A stretch of DNA of 64,000 nt from Rhodopseudomonas palustris (GTDB taxonomy: Bacteria; Pseudomonadota; Alphaproteobacteria; Rhizobiales; Xanthobacteraceae), in assembly GCF_013415845.1 (NCBI RefSeq), contig NZ_CP058907.1, forward strand, positions 3,286,001 to 3,350,000, given 5' to 3'. The notes beneath the pieces are model-generated. The model was not told the origin of the DNA and did not search any database. It saw only the letters and a list, made by a program, of their open reading frames with translations. The translations under genes and the position numbers were made by a program. Of this stretch, positions 26,704-36,516 are shown piece by piece. Positions within the stretch are counted from its first letter, which is position 1, and each line of letters opens with the position of its first letter.

Positions 26704-27627
26704 ATGGCCAAGCCCTGCTCAACGACCGATCGGCTGACCGGCTATATCCCCGATCTGCCAACACCGTTCGACGAAGCCGGCGACATCGATCTGGTCTCAC
26801 TGGCTCGCTTGATCGAGCGGGCGATCAGTTCGGGCGCATCTGCGGTTGTGATCTGCGGAACCGCCGGCGAGGCATCAACACTCACACCAGCCGAGCAGAC
26901 AGCCGTTATCCGCGAGGCGGTCGAGATCGCAGGCAGACGGATCAAAGTCATCGCCGGCGCCGGCTCGAACGCGACGAGCCAGGCGATCGAACTGGCAGCG
27001 CGGGCGCAATCCGCCGGTGCGGACGCCGTTCTTTCGGTCGTGCCCTACTACAACAAGCCGACGCAGGACGGCATTCACGCACACTTCGACGCCATCGGTC
27101 GCGCGATCGAACTGCCGGTCCTGCTTCACGATGTCCCCTCTCGCACCGCTCGTCCTCTGGCAGACGATACGATCGTCCGCCTTGCACGATCCGGTCGGTT
27201 CACGGGCCTGGTCGACGGCTCGGGCGACGTGCTGCGGCCGCTTCGGCTTCGGCCCCGGTTACCAGCCGGTTTTCAAATGCTGTCCGGCGACGACACAACG
27301 TCCTTTGGATTTCTTGCGAGCGGCGGCGACGGGGCGGTCTCAGAGGTGGCCAACATTGCCTCCGACCTTTGCCGCACGATTCACACCTATTGCCGCCAAG
27401 GCCGCCTGCAATCGGCGCGCTATCTCCAGAAGCGTCTGCTACCGCTGGCATCCAGCCTCGATCAGGACTCGCCTGCGTCTCTCAAATACGCGCTGAATTT
27501 GCTCGGTCTGATCCGGCCCGATACACGCCTGCCGATCGTCCCGCTGGCTGGCGATTCCGCCGCGCATCTTGCCGCCGTGTTGGCAGCAATGGCCGACGAG
27601 GATCTCGCCGAAACGATTGGCGCGTGA
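26704..27627 (+). CDS. Dihydrodipicolinate synthase/N-acetylneuraminate lyase family protein lacking the Schiff-base lysine
   Basis: A 307-residue TIM-barrel protein of the DapA superfamily. Family landmarks are present: GTAGEASTL (52-60), VPYYNKPTQDG (113-123) with the catalytic-type Tyr116, and HDVPSRT (142-148). However, the segment that normally reads GIKD(S/A)xGD reads GLVDGSGD (168-175), with Val170 in place of the lysine that forms the imine with pyruvate. The bases at 27209-27214 (CTGGTC) confirm this. It is therefore unlikely to be a normal lysine-biosynthesis DapA. It may be a catalytically altered or regulatory paralogue, or use another mechanism. It follows the 86-aa gene by three bases. 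Confidence 0.85.
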   Translation: MAKPCSTTDRLTGYIPDLPTPFDEAGDIDLVSLARLIERAISSGASAVVICGTAGEASTLTPAEQTAVIREAVEIAGRRIKVIAGAGSNATSQAIELAARAQSAGADAVLSVVPYYNKPTQDGIHAHFDAIGRAIELPVLLHDVPSRTARPLADDTIVRLARSGRFTGLVDGSGDVLRPLRLRPRLPAGFQMLSGDDTTSFGFLASGGDGAVSEVANIASDLCRTIHTYCRQGRLQSARYLQKRLLPLASSLDQDSPASLKYALNLLGLIRPDTRLPIVPLAGDSAAHLAAVLAAMADEDLAETIGA

Positions 27628-27658
27628 TCAGGGTATCTTGCCGGCACGCGCAAACGCT

Positions 27659-28105
27659 TCACGCACGCGTCAACATCTGGAACGCCGTCGAGGCATCCGC
27701 CGCCGTGCGTAGCTCGCGGGCAATCGCCTGCTGCCGCAGATGCCGCGCGACCGAGGCCAACAGCGGCAGCTGCTCGCGGCTCGATGACGCCGGCAACAAC
27801 AGGAGAAACACCAGGTCGACCGGCTTGCCATCGATCGCATCGAAATCGATCGGCCGCTGCAGTCGGGCGAACAGAGCGAACGGCTGAGCTAATTCTTCGA
27901 AGCGCGCGTGCGGAATAGCTACGCCATCGCCGACGCCGGTCGAGCCGAGACGCTCGCGCTCCAGCAGCCGCCCGGACAGCAAGCCCTGCGACAGGGCAAC
28001 CGTCTTCGAAGCGATCGACGACAGTTCGCTGATGAGCTGCGCCCTGTCGGAGCAGCGCAAACCCACGACGACGTGCGCCGGGAGCAGAATATCCCCAATG
28101 ACCAT
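27659..28105 (-). CDS. EIIA-Ntr (PtsN-like) phosphotransferase protein in the kdp cluster
   Basis: A 148-residue cytoplasmic PTS EIIA domain of the nitrogen/fructose type. The phosphorylated histidine is His66 in GVGDGVAIPHARFE, and FARLQRPIDFDAIDGKPVDLVFLLLLPASS is the typical following segment. In E. coli and rhizobia, unphosphorylated EIIA-Ntr binds KdpD and TrkA and so tunes potassium uptake. Here the gene lies 23 bases after kdpE, so the regulator is encoded in the operon it may control. ATG 28105 begins MVIGDILLPAHVVV; the longer upstream frame overlaps kdpE and was rejected. A separate rpoN-linked ptsN probably exists elsewhere. Confidence 0.88.
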   Translation of the reverse strand: MVIGDILLPAHVVVGLRCSDRAQLISELSSIASKTVALSQGLLSGRLLERERLGSTGVGDGVAIPHARFEELAQPFALFARLQRPIDFDAIDGKPVDLVFLLLLPASSSREQLPLLASVARHLRQQAIARELRTAADASTAFQMLTRA

Positions 28106-28128
28106 AGCGTTTCCGGGTGGATGTCGTT

Positions 28129-28821
28129 CTAGTTCGGTGCCTTCAGGCGATAGCCAATCCCAGTTTCCGTCAGCAGGTACTGCGGACGCTCGGGATCTGG
28201 CTCGATCTTCTGCCGAAGCTGGCGAACATACACCCGCAGATACTGCGCATCGGTGAGTTCGTCCCACAATTCGTGCAGGAGAAACTTGTGCGTCAACACC
28301 TTGCCGGCGTGTTGCACCAGCACGCGCAGCAGGTCGTATTCCTTCGGCGACAGCTTCACGTCCTTGTCGGCGAGCTTGACGATCCGCCGCACCAGATCGA
28401 CGGACAGGTCTCCGACGCGGAATACTGGACGCTCGCCCTGCACCTGAAGCTGGTGCCGCAGCGCGGCGCGCAGCCGCGCGAGCAGCTCGTCCATGCCGAA
28501 CGGCTTGGTGACGTAGTCGTCGGCACCGAGATCGAGCGCTTCGACCTTGCCCGCTTCGTCACCACGGCTCGACAGCACGACGATCGGAACGGATTCGCTG
28601 CGCGCGCGGATCTGCCGGAGCAGCTCGTGGCCGGGCAGATCTGGCAGTCCAAGATCGAGCACCACCAGATCCGGCGGCGTATTCGCCATCGCCTGCAGCG
28701 CGAGCTTGCCGTTGCTGGCCTCGATCACCTCGTAACCCTGACTGCCAAGGCCCATCCTCAGCAGCTTCCTGATCGGCGGTTCGTCGTCGATGATCAGAAC
28801 TTTAATCGGCATGGCGGTCAC
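28129..28821 (-). CDS. kdpE: KdpE response regulator
   Basis: A 230-residue OmpR-class response regulator of the KdpD/KdpE pair that switches on the high-affinity K+ ATPase. The receiver has acidic residues IIDDEPP and phospho-acceptor Asp56 in LVVLDLGLPDLPG, then TKPFGMDELLAR with the conserved Lys. The C-terminal winged helix ends in LSPKEYDLLRVLVQHAGKVLTHKFLLHELW...LRVYVRQLRQKIE. The GTG at 28821 overlaps the kdpD stop by four bases; an ATG three codons later (28812) is also possible. The name rests on context and close similarity to KdpE. Confidence 0.95.
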   Translation of the reverse strand: MTAMPIKVLIIDDEPPIRKLLRMGLGSQGYEVIEASNGKLALQAMANTPPDLVVLDLGLPDLPGHELLRQIRARSESVPIVVLSSRGDEAGKVEALDLGADDYVTKPFGMDELLARLRAALRHQLQVQGERPVFRVGDLSVDLVRRIVKLADKDVKLSPKEYDLLRVLVQHAGKVLTHKFLLHELWDELTDAQYLRVYVRQLRQKIEPDPERPQYLLTETGIGYRLKAPN

Positions 28822-31541
28822 GCTGCACTGATCAGGGCATCGCCACGCGATGCGACGGGGAGACGGATAGTCATCGCGGCACCGCTACGATCGGATCGAT
28901 TGCCGGCCGACAATCGCCCGCCCATGGCCTCGATGAAACCTCGTGCGATCGCCAGTCCGAGGCCAGTACCGGGCCTTATATGATCGCCTTTCCGCACGCG
29001 ATAAAACTTATCGAACACGGTTTCCAGTTCGGCAGGCGGAATGCCCTCGCCTTCGTCGCGCACTTGAAGCTCAACCTGACCACCGCTCTGCGCGGCGCGA
29101 AGCTGGATGGCACTGCCGGCCGGCGCGTATTTCGCTGCGTTGTCGAGCAGGTTGAACAGCGCCTGTTCGAACAGCACCGGATCGACCTCGATCAGCGGCA
29201 GATCATGCCCGAGATCCAGCTTGACCGTATGCTGCGCCAGGATCGACGTCGCGCGCCGCAGCGTGGCGCCGACCAGTTCGCCGAGATCGTGCGCCGCGCT
29301 GTTCGGAACCACAGCGCCAGACTCCAGTTTGGTCATGTCCAGCAGGTTGGCGATGAAGCGGTTGAGGCGTTCGGATTCCTCGACGATGGTGCCGATCAGT
29401 TCGGTTCGTTGCGCGTCGCTCAGATGCGGCGCCAGATCCCGCATCGTGGTTGCCGCGCCGAGGACCGCGGCCAGCGGAGTCTTCAGGTCGTGCGAAATCG
29501 ACGTCAACAACGCCTGCCGCAACCGGTCGGACTCGGCATCGCGCTTGACCCGATCCATGTCCTCGACCAGATGCACCCGCTCGATCGCCAGCGCCCCCTG
29601 ATCGGTCAGTGCGTCGAGCAGGCGGCGCTGGTCCGGCGTCAGCAAGGCACCGGCGCGATCATCATCGATCCCGATCACGCCGATCGGTCCGCGTCCGGTC
29701 CGCATCGGCAGAAACAAACGTTTGGCACCGGGCAAGGTGTCGGAGCCTCGCCCTGCCACTCGATCGTTCTCCCAAGCCCAATTCGCCGCCGCGAGATCGG
29801 CCGGATCCAGCTGATCTTCCGGCGGATAGCCGGCCTTGACGGCGATGCGGCCCTGTTCGGGGAGCAGCAACACTACCCGGACCTTCAGCATCAGCGCGAT
29901 CTGATACGCGGTCGCCCACAGCACGTCGTCGAGCGCGGCGGTGCCGGCGAGCTTCCGGCTGAAGGCGTACAGCGACTCTGTCGTCCGCACCCGCTGCGCC
30001 GCGGCGGTCGCCTGGGCGCGAACACGCCCGGCGAGGTTCGAGACCAGGATCGCGATCAACATGAAGAAGAAGAACGCGACGATGTTGGTCGGATCGGTGA
30101 TGGTGAAAGTATAGACCGGCGGAAGAAAGAAAAAGTTGTAGCACAGCGACGCGACGACGCTGGCGAGCAGCGAGGGCCCCAGCCCGTAGCGTACCGCGAC
30201 GCCGACCACCGCGGTGAGAAACACCAGATCGACGTTTTCGATGCTGAAGAACGGTTCGATCAGCTTGGCGACGCCGAGCCCGATCCCGACCAGCACCAGC
30301 GCCATCGGATACGGCCACGGGTTGAACGGCTCCGTTCCCTCGGCCGGGCGCAGCGAACCGGTCTGGCTTTCCTCGATCGAGACCGCGGTACCGGTCATGA
30401 CGTGGATCGAGATGTTGCCGGAGCCGCGCACCAGCTCGTGGACCGTCGAGCCGCGCAGAGCTTCGTACCAGAACGATCGCGGCGCCTTGCCAACCACGAT
30501 CTGGGTAATGTTGTTGGCGCGCGCGAACGCCAGAATGTCGTGCGCCAGACTGCGATCGCCGCCGGGGATCGCCAGCGCTTCGCCGCCCAGCGCCTCGGCC
30601 AGACGCAGCGTATCGGCGAGCCGATCGCGCTGCTGCTCGGTCAGCGACAGGCTGCGACGCGTCTCGATATTGATCGCCGTCCAGGGCGCACGCAGCCGGT
30701 CCGCGAGCCGTTTGGTGTAGCGGACCAGCCCCTGCGAGCGCTGATCGTGGCTGACGCACACCAGCACGCGCTCGCCCGCCGCCCATGGCCCGGGGATCGC
30801 ATTGGCCTGCATGTGCGACAGCAGCTGCTCGTCGACCCGCTCGGCGGTCCGCCGCAGCGCCAGTTCGCGCAGTGCGGTCAGGTTGCCCGGTGAGAAGTAG
30901 TGCTCCAGCGCGCGCTCGGCCTGCTTCGGCACATAGACCTTGCCTTCCTTCAGACGCTGGATCAGGTCGTCCGGCGTCAGGTCGACCAACTCGATCGCAT
31001 CGGCCCGCTCGAACGCCGAATCCGGGACGGTCTCCCGCACCCGGACCGTGGTGATCTGCGCGACGACGTCGTTCAGGCTTTCGATGTGCTGAATGTTGAC
31101 TGCGGTGTAGACGTCGATGCCGTTGGCCAGCAGTTCCAACACGTCGAGATAGCGCTTGGGATGGCGGCTGCCCGGGGCGTTGCTGTGGGCAAGCTCGTCG
31201 ACGATGGCGAGCTGCGGCCGCCTGGCGAGCACCGCATCGAGGTCCATCTCTTCGAGAACCTGCCCTTTGTAAGGAATGCGCCGGCGCGGCACGGTCTCCA
31301 GGCCGGCAAGCAAGGCCTCGGTCTCGGCACGACCGTGGGTCTCGGCATAGCCGATCACCACATCGACCCCGGCCTTGGCGCGGGCGTGCGCGCTCTGCAG
31401 CATGGCGTAAGTCTTCCCGACGCCAGGCGCGGCCCCAAGGAAGACCTTGAGCCGGCCCGTGCCGGGCTCCTGCCGCCTCGCCTGTTCAAGCAAGGCGTCC
31501 GGAGAGGGTCGCGACGGCGGCTCAACGCGCGGATCAGGCAT
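28818..31541 (-). CDS. kdpD: KdpD sensor histidine kinase
   Basis: A 907-residue inner-membrane sensor of K+ limitation and ionic strength. The N-terminal KdpD domain carries GAAPGVGKTYAML (the Walker A-like site). A universal-stress-type domain (about 250-380) follows, then four helices (PYPMALVLVGIGLGVAKLI to FFFMLIAILVSNLAG), a GAF-like segment, and the kinase core with phospho-His684 in SISHDLKTPLAAVLG and HATPase boxes NLLDNAAKYAP and RPGTGLGLAIARGFIEAMGG. It overlaps kdpE by four bases. Full length for the family. Confidence 0.97.
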   Translation of the reverse strand: MPDPRVEPPSRPSPDALLEQARRQEPGTGRLKVFLGAAPGVGKTYAMLQSAHARAKAGVDVVIGYAETHGRAETEALLAGLETVPRRRIPYKGQVLEEMDLDAVLARRPQLAIVDELAHSNAPGSRHPKRYLDVLELLANGIDVYTAVNIQHIESLNDVVAQITTVRVRETVPDSAFERADAIELVDLTPDDLIQRLKEGKVYVPKQAERALEHYFSPGNLTALRELALRRTAERVDEQLLSHMQANAIPGPWAAGERVLVCVSHDQRSQGLVRYTKRLADRLRAPWTAINIETRRSLSLTEQQRDRLADTLRLAEALGGEALAIPGGDRSLAHDILAFARANNITQIVVGKAPRSFWYEALRGSTVHELVRGSGNISIHVMTGTAVSIEESQTGSLRPAEGTEPFNPWPYPMALVLVGIGLGVAKLIEPFFSIENVDLVFLTAVVGVAVRYGLGPSLLASVVASLCYNFFFLPPVYTFTITDPTNIVAFFFFMLIAILVSNLAGRVRAQATAAAQRVRTTESLYAFSRKLAGTAALDDVLWATAYQIALMLKVRVVLLLPEQGRIAVKAGYPPEDQLDPADLAAANWAWENDRVAGRGSDTLPGAKRLFLPMRTGRGPIGVIGIDDDRAGALLTPDQRRLLDALTDQGALAIERVHLVEDMDRVKRDAESDRLRQALLTSISHDLKTPLAAVLGAATTMRDLAPHLSDAQRTELIGTIVEESERLNRFIANLLDMTKLESGAVVPNSAAHDLGELVGATLRRATSILAQHTVKLDLGHDLPLIEVDPVLFEQALFNLLDNAAKYAPAGSAIQLRAAQSGGQVELQVRDEGEGIPPAELETVFDKFYRVRKGDHIRPGTGLGLAIARGFIEAMGGRLSAGNRSDRSGAAMTIRLPVASRGDALISAA

Positions 31542-31586
31542 GGGAGAAATATATCCGACCGCAACAGCCTCGCCTAGCGGCGCGCC

Positions 31587-32192
31587 TTAGCGCGGCGCCG
31601 CGGCGTCGAGCGCGAGATTGAGCTTCAGCACGTTGACCCGCGACTCGCCGAGCACGCCGCCGAGCGGCTGCTCGATCGAGGCGCCGACCAGCTTCCGGAT
31701 CTGCTCCTCCGGCACACCGCGCGCCTTGGCGACGCGCGGCACCTGAAACAGCGCGCCCTCCGGCGAGATGTCCGGGTCGAGCCCGCTGCCGCTGGTGGTG
31801 ACGAGATCGACCGGAATCGGCGCTGCCGGGTTCTCCGCCTTCAGCTTGGCGACGTCCTCACTCAGACGATCCGCCAGAGCCTTGCTGGTCGGACCCAGAT
31901 TAGAGCCGCCGGAGTTGGCCGCATTATACGGCGCCGAGATTGTCTTGGTGGAGTCGGCCGGATCGGGAGCGACCGTCGCCGACGGCCGACCATGGAAATA
32001 CTCGTCGCCCTTGAACTCCTGCCCAATCAGCGCCGAGCCGACTACCTTGCCTCCCCGCTCGACCAGGCTTCCCTGGGCCTGATACGGAAACAGCACGGTA
32101 GCAAGGCCGGTCACGGCGAGCGGATAGGCCAGGCCTGTGATCATGGTGAGCGCCAGCAGCGACACGACGGCGGGACGAACTTCCTTCAACAT
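31587..32192 (-). CDS. kdpC: KdpC subunit of the K+-transporting ATPase
   Basis: A 201-residue subunit with one N-terminal membrane helix (PAVVSLLALTMITGLAYPLAVTG) and a periplasmic domain. It stabilises the KdpFABC pump and may raise K+ affinity. Family motifs are the QGSLVERGGKVVGSALIGQEF segment and TTSGSGLDPDISPEGA. Its start is 12 bases after kdpB. It ends 45 bases before kdpD. Length and order are standard. Confidence 0.96.
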   Translation of the reverse strand: MLKEVRPAVVSLLALTMITGLAYPLAVTGLATVLFPYQAQGSLVERGGKVVGSALIGQEFKGDEYFHGRPSATVAPDPADSTKTISAPYNAANSGGSNLGPTSKALADRLSEDVAKLKAENPAAPIPVDLVTTSGSGLDPDISPEGALFQVPRVAKARGVPEEQIRKLVGASIEQPLGGVLGESRVNVLKLNLALDAAAPR

Positions 32193-32204
32193 GACGACTT
32201 CTCC

Positions 32205-34334
32205 TCACACCAGATGCAGGGCCGAGACGGCAAGGTCGATCACCTTGATGCCGATGAAGGGCACCAGGATGCCGCCGAGGCCGTAGACCAGCAGATTCCG
32301 CCGCAGCAGCGCCGCGGCTCCGACCGGCCGATACGAGACGCCCTTCAGCGCGAGCGGGATCAGCGCGATGATGATCAGCGCGTTGAAGATGATCGCCGAC
32401 AGGATCGCGCTCTGCGGGCTGGCGAGGTGCATGACGTTCAACACGCCGAGCTGCGGATAGAACGCCAGGAACATCGCCGGGATAATGGCGAAATACTTGG
32501 CGACGTCGTTGGCGATCGAGAATGTGGTCAGCGCGCCGCGCGTCATCAGCAGCTGTTTTCCGATCTCGACAACCTCGATCAGCTTGGTCGGATTGGAGTC
32601 AAGGTCGACCATGTTGCCGGCCTCGCGCGCTGCCTGGGTGCCGGAATTCATCGCCACACCAACATCAGCCTGTGCCAGCGCAGGGGCGTCGTTGGTGCCG
32701 TCGCCGCACATCGCCACAAGCTTGCCCTTCGCCTGCTCGTCGCGGATCAGCCTGAGCTTGTCTTCCGGTGTCGCCTGAGCGAGGAAATCGTCGACGCCGG
32801 CTTCAGCAGCGATCGCCGCCGCGGTCATCGGATTGTCGCCGGTGATCATCACCGTGCGGATGCCCATCCGTCGCAGTTCGGCGAAGCGCTCGCGGATGCC
32901 GCCCTTGACGATGTCCTTGAGCTGGATAACGCCGAGCAGCTTGCCATCGCGGGCCACCGCAAGCGGCGTACCACCCGCCTTGGCAATCTCGTCGGCGATC
33001 GCCACCAGTTCGCGAGCGCCCTCCACGTTCGCGGCCGTCTCGATCGCGCGCGCGGCGTTGCCCTGGATCGAAGCTACGCCGGGGACGGCCGAGACAGAGG
33101 CCAGGATCGAGTCGACCGCGCCCTTGCGGATCGACGATCCGCCGATGTCGACGCCGCTCATCCGGGTCTGCGCGGTGAACGGAATGAAGTGAGCGCCGAG
33201 CTCGGCCAGATCACGACCGCGGATGCCGTGCTTCTCCTTAGCCAGCACCACAATCGACCGGCCTTCCGGCGTTTCGTCGGCAAGAGACGCCATCTGTGCA
33301 GCATCGGCAAGATCGCGCTCGCTGACGCCACGCACCGGACGGAACGCGGTCGCCTGGCGATTGCCGAGCGTGATGGTGCCGGTTTTGTCGAGCAGCAACG
33401 TGTCGACGTCACCGGCGGCCTCGACGGCACGGCCCGACATCGCCAGCACGTTGAAGCGTACCAGCCGGTCCATGCCGGCGATGCCGATCGCCGACAGCAG
33501 CGCACCGATCGTGGTCGGGATCAGCGTGACGAACAGCGCCACCAGGATCACCACGGAGATCTGCCCGCCCGCATAAGCAGCAAAGCTCGGAATCGTCACG
33601 GTGGCGAACACGAAGATGATGGTGAGGCCGGCGAGCAGAATGTTGAGCGCGATCTCATTCGGGGTCTTCTGCCGTTCCGCGCCTTCGACCAGCTTGATCA
33701 TGCGGTCGAGGAACGAATGGCCGACTTCCGCGGTGATCCGCACCACGATGCGATCGGAGATCACCGTGGTGCCGCCGGTCACCGCCGAACGGTCGCCGCC
33801 GGACTCGCGGATCACCGGCGCGGACTCGCCGGTGATGGCCGCTTCGTTGACCGAGGCCACGCCTTCGACCACCTCGCCGTCGCCGGGGATCACGTCTCCG
33901 GCTTCGACCAGGACCATATCGCCGACCGAAAGGTGCTCGGCCGCGACGCCTTCATACAGCTCGGTATTGCCCGGCATCAGCAGCCGCTTGGCGACAGTGC
34001 CGACCCGGGTCTCGCGCAGCGTATTGGCCTGGGCCTTGCCGCGCCCTTCGGCGACCGCCTCCGCGAAGTTCGCAAACAGCACCGTGAACCACAGCCACAG
34101 GATGATCTGCCCGGTGAACCACAGATCCGCGCTGCCGGTGACGAGGTCGCGTACGAACAGCACCGTGGTCAGCGCAGCGACCACTTCCACCACGAACATC
34201 ACCGGGTTTTTGATCATCACCCGAGGATCGAGCTTGGCGAACGACGTGCCGATCGCCGGCAACACGATCTTCGGGTCGAGCAAGGTCGACGACTTGCCGC
34301 GTGTCTTGATTTGAACCGCATCCATCGCAGTCAC
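32205..34334 (-). CDS. kdpB: KdpB, P-type ATPase catalytic subunit
   Basis: A 709-residue P-type ATPase that hydrolyses ATP to drive K+ uptake through KdpA. The phosphorylated residue is Asp316 in [13 protein letters not shown]. The actuator loop TGESAPV and the hinge [28 protein letters not shown] are intact, with about seven membrane helices. It lies ten bases after kdpA. No odd residue noted. Confidence 0.97.
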   Translation of the reverse strand: MTAMDAVQIKTRGKSSTLLDPKIVLPAIGTSFAKLDPRVMIKNPVMFVVEVVAALTTVLFVRDLVTGSADLWFTGQIILWLWFTVLFANFAEAVAEGRGKAQANTLRETRVGTVAKRLLMPGNTELYEGVAAEHLSVGDMVLVEAGDVIPGDGEVVEGVASVNEAAITGESAPVIRESGGDRSAVTGGTTVISDRIVVRITAEVGHSFLDRMIKLVEGAERQKTPNEIALNILLAGLTIIFVFATVTIPSFAAYAGGQISVVILVALFVTLIPTTIGALLSAIGIAGMDRLVRFNVLAMSGRAVEAAGDVDTLLLDKTGTITLGNRQATAFRPVRGVSERDLADAAQMASLADETPEGRSIVVLAKEKHGIRGRDLAELGAHFIPFTAQTRMSGVDIGGSSIRKGAVDSILASVSAVPGVASIQGNAARAIETAANVEGARELVAIADEIAKAGGTPLAVARDGKLLGVIQLKDIVKGGIRERFAELRRMGIRTVMITGDNPMTAAAIAAEAGVDDFLAQATPEDKLRLIRDEQAKGKLVAMCGDGTNDAPALAQADVGVAMNSGTQAAREAGNMVDLDSNPTKLIEVVEIGKQLLMTRGALTTFSIANDVAKYFAIIPAMFLAFYPQLGVLNVMHLASPQSAILSAIIFNALIIIALIPLALKGVSYRPVGAAALLRRNLLVYGLGGILVPFIGIKVIDLAVSALHLV

Positions 34335-34343
34335 TCCGAATTC

Positions 34344-36047
34344 TCAGAACAGTGTCTTGGCCGACATCGAGACCTGCTCGACGATCGGGCCGAGCGCGAG
34401 CGCCGGGAAGAAGGTCAACCCACCGATGATCAGGATCACGCCGACGACCAGGCCGACGAACAGCCCGCCGGTGGTCGGCAACGTGCCAGCCGACGGCGGC
34501 ACCAGCTTCTTGCCGGCAAGCGATCCGGCGATCGCCATCGTCGGTACGATCATCATGAACCGGCCGACGAACATCGCTGTCGCCAAGGTGAGGTTGTAGA
34601 AGAAGGTGTTGCCGGTGAGCCCGCCGAATGCCGACCCGTTGTTCGCGGTCGCCGACGTGAAGGCGTACAGCACCTCGCTGAAGCCATGCGGTCCGGCATT
34701 GCCCATCGAGGCGACCGCCGACGGCAGGACCACGGCGATAGCGGTCCAGCCGAGATACATCAGCGGAAGCACCAGGATCGCCAGCATCGCCATTTTCACT
34801 TCGCGGGCTTCGATCTTCTTGCCGACATATTCCGGGGTGCGCCCGACCATCAGCCCGGCGACGAAGATCGCCAGCACGACGAACAGCAGCATGCCGTACA
34901 GGCCGGCGCCGACGCCGCCGACGATGATCTCGCCGAGCTGCATGTTGATCAGTGGGATCATGCCGCCGAGCGCCGTGAAGGAATCGTGCATCGCGTTCAC
35001 CGCGCCGCAGGAGGCGGCCGTGGTCACCACTGCGAACAGCGCCGACGCCACGATGCCGAACCGGACCTCCTTGCCTTCCATGTTGCCGCCGGTGATCCCG
35101 AGCGCATCAAGCGTCGCCGTTCCGGAAGCCTCGGCCCAGTAAGCAACCGCAATCCCCACCACGAACAGCACGCCCATGACGCCGAGGATAGCCCAGCCCT
35201 GCCGCTGATTGCCGATCATCCGGCCGAACACATTGGTGAGCGCGGCGCCGAGCACAAAGATCGACAACATCTGCACGAAATTGGACAGCGCTGTCGGGTT
35301 CTCGAACGGATGCGCGGCGTTGGCATTGAAGAAGCCGCCGCCATTGGTGCCCAGCATCTTGATTGCAACCTGCGAGGCGACAGGACCAACCGCGATCGTC
35401 TGCTTCGCTCCTTCGAGCGTAGTCGCGTCGACGTAGCTGCCCAAGGTCTGCGGCATGCCCTGCCACACCAGGAACAGCGCATAGGGAATACAGATCGGCA
35501 GCAGCACGTACAGCGTGCAGCGGGTGATATCGACCCAGAAGTTTCCAATGGTGCGCACCGATGCACGCGAGAAGCCGCGGATCAACGCCATCGCCAAGAC
35601 GATACCGGTCGCGGCAGACAAGAAGTTCTGGTGTGTCAGCGCCAGCATCTGCGACAGATAGGACAGCGTGCTCTCGCCGCCGTAGTTCTGCCAGTTGGTG
35701 TTGGTGAGGAAGCTGATCGCCGTGTTGAACGCCAGATCCGGCGCCACCGCACCCTGCTCCGCAGGATTGAACGGCAGCAGCGCCTGCAGACGCAATACCG
35801 CGTAGATGATCGCGAAACCGCCGATGTGAAACAGCAGCATCGCCAGGGTGAAGGTCAGCCAATGCTGTTCCTGCTTTGGATCGACACCAGCTGCGCGATA
35901 CAGCACTGTCTCGACCGGGCGCAGTACGGGCGTCAGCGGCGTCCACTCGCCGGCAAAGACGCGCGTCATGTACCAGCCGAGCGGCTTGACCAGTGCGACC
36001 ACGACGGCGCCGAACAACGCAATTTGACACCAACCAATGAAGGTCAT
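34344..36047 (-). CDS. kdpA: KdpA, K+-binding channel-like subunit
   Basis: A 567-residue membrane protein of the KcsA-like/KtrB superfamily with four pseudo-repeats. Selectivity-filter-type loops are seen as [38 protein letters not shown] and [15 protein letters not shown]. It translocates K+ driven by KdpB. It starts [17 protein letters not shown] at 36047, 39 bases after the kdpF stop. Length is normal for the family. Confidence 0.97.
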   Translation of the reverse strand: MTFIGWCQIALFGAVVVALVKPLGWYMTRVFAGEWTPLTPVLRPVETVLYRAAGVDPKQEQHWLTFTLAMLLFHIGGFAIIYAVLRLQALLPFNPAEQGAVAPDLAFNTAISFLTNTNWQNYGGESTLSYLSQMLALTHQNFLSAATGIVLAMALIRGFSRASVRTIGNFWVDITRCTLYVLLPICIPYALFLVWQGMPQTLGSYVDATTLEGAKQTIAVGPVASQVAIKMLGTNGGGFFNANAAHPFENPTALSNFVQMLSIFVLGAALTNVFGRMIGNQRQGWAILGVMGVLFVVGIAVAYWAEASGTATLDALGITGGNMEGKEVRFGIVASALFAVVTTAASCGAVNAMHDSFTALGGMIPLINMQLGEIIVGGVGAGLYGMLLFVVLAIFVAGLMVGRTPEYVGKKIEAREVKMAMLAILVLPLMYLGWTAIAVVLPSAVASMGNAGPHGFSEVLYAFTSATANNGSAFGGLTGNTFFYNLTLATAMFVGRFMMIVPTMAIAGSLAGKKLVPPSAGTLPTTGGLFVGLVVGVILIIGGLTFFPALALGPIVEQVSMSAKTLF

Positions 36048-36086
36048 GGGTTTCGTCCTTGTTGTGCGTAGAGAACCGGCCTGAAC

Positions 36087-36176
36087 TCAGAACCGTTCGG
36101 GACGCAGCAGCGCGTAGGTGAGATAAGCGAGCAGTCCCGCGGTCACGGCGCCCGCCAAGGCATAATCGATCGTCAT
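36087..36176 (-). CDS. kdpF: KdpF, small membrane subunit (29 aa)
   Basis: The 29-residue peptide starts MTIDYALAGAVTAGLLAYL and ends TYALLRPERF. It has a single helix ending in the typical L-x-x-PE-(R/K)F tail. KdpF acts as a lipid-like stabiliser of the KdpABC complex. It lies directly upstream of kdpA on the same strand, which is its usual place. It is too short for most gene finders. Confidence 0.9.
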   Translation of the reverse strand: MTIDYALAGAVTAGLLAYLTYALLRPERF

Positions 36177-36186
36177 CGCGGCTCTC

Positions 36187-36270
36187 CTAAAGACGCTCAC
36201 ACGCATAGGCGTAGCTGATCGCCAGCGTGAACAGTCCGGCGCATAGCGCCAGCATCAGAATGTCGGACAT
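36187..36270 (-). CDS. Tiny membrane peptide (27 aa) upstream of kdpF
   Basis: The 27-residue peptide starts MSDILMLALCAGLFTLAIS and ends YAYACERL. It has one hydrophobic helix and a charged C-terminus, and the stop is ten bases before kdpF. GAGGCCTGC lies before the ATG. A similar single-helix peptide ending in ACxRL is found ahead of kdpF in other alphaproteobacteria as I recall, so this is likely a true small component of the kdp operon rather than chance. Function unknown; it could be a second KdpF-like stabiliser. Confidence 0.7.
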   Translation of the reverse strand: MSDILMLALCAGLFTLAISYAYACERL

Positions 36271-36374
36271 TGCAGGCCTCTTCTGCGACGGGCATCGTCA
36301 TCAACGTGCCCTACTCGTGCCCTGCCGAAGTGCCACTCGCCGCGTAGGTTTTCGAGATCGCCGCGGCGACGAAA

Positions 36375-36392
36375 ATATATGAAAGCTATAAA
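36375..36392 (-). promoter_or_regulatory. Candidate KdpE-binding/promoter site of the kdp operon
   Basis: On the minus strand, TTTATA (36392-36387) is followed after five bases by CATATA and then TATTTTC. The arrangement TTTATA-N5-xxTAxA resembles the E. coli kdp operator (TTTATA, then TTTACA). It is about 105 bases upstream of the tiny peptide's ATG and is the most AT-rich spot in this GC-rich region. Not tested. Confidence 0.4.
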
Positions 36393-36516
36393 GGCGTCGG
36401 TCGGCGCCCATCTCGTGGGGACTACCCGGATCGAACGATCGGTCGTTTCCGTCGCGGTGACGACGCCGCTTCTGGCAGCTGACCGCGGTGGATGCCGACC
36501 GAGGAGAACGAAGTCA

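Noticed and set aside
27659..28267. Longer start for the PtsN-like protein
   Set aside because: The extra N-terminus overlaps kdpE, is low-complexity and lacks family similarity; ATG 28105 gives the normal EIIA length.
31992..36071. 1359-codon plus-strand frame opposite kdpABC
   Set aside because: Composition (Arg, His, Gln, Asp repeats) is that of a GC-rich antisense shadow; kdpA, kdpB and kdpC motifs on the other strand are complete.
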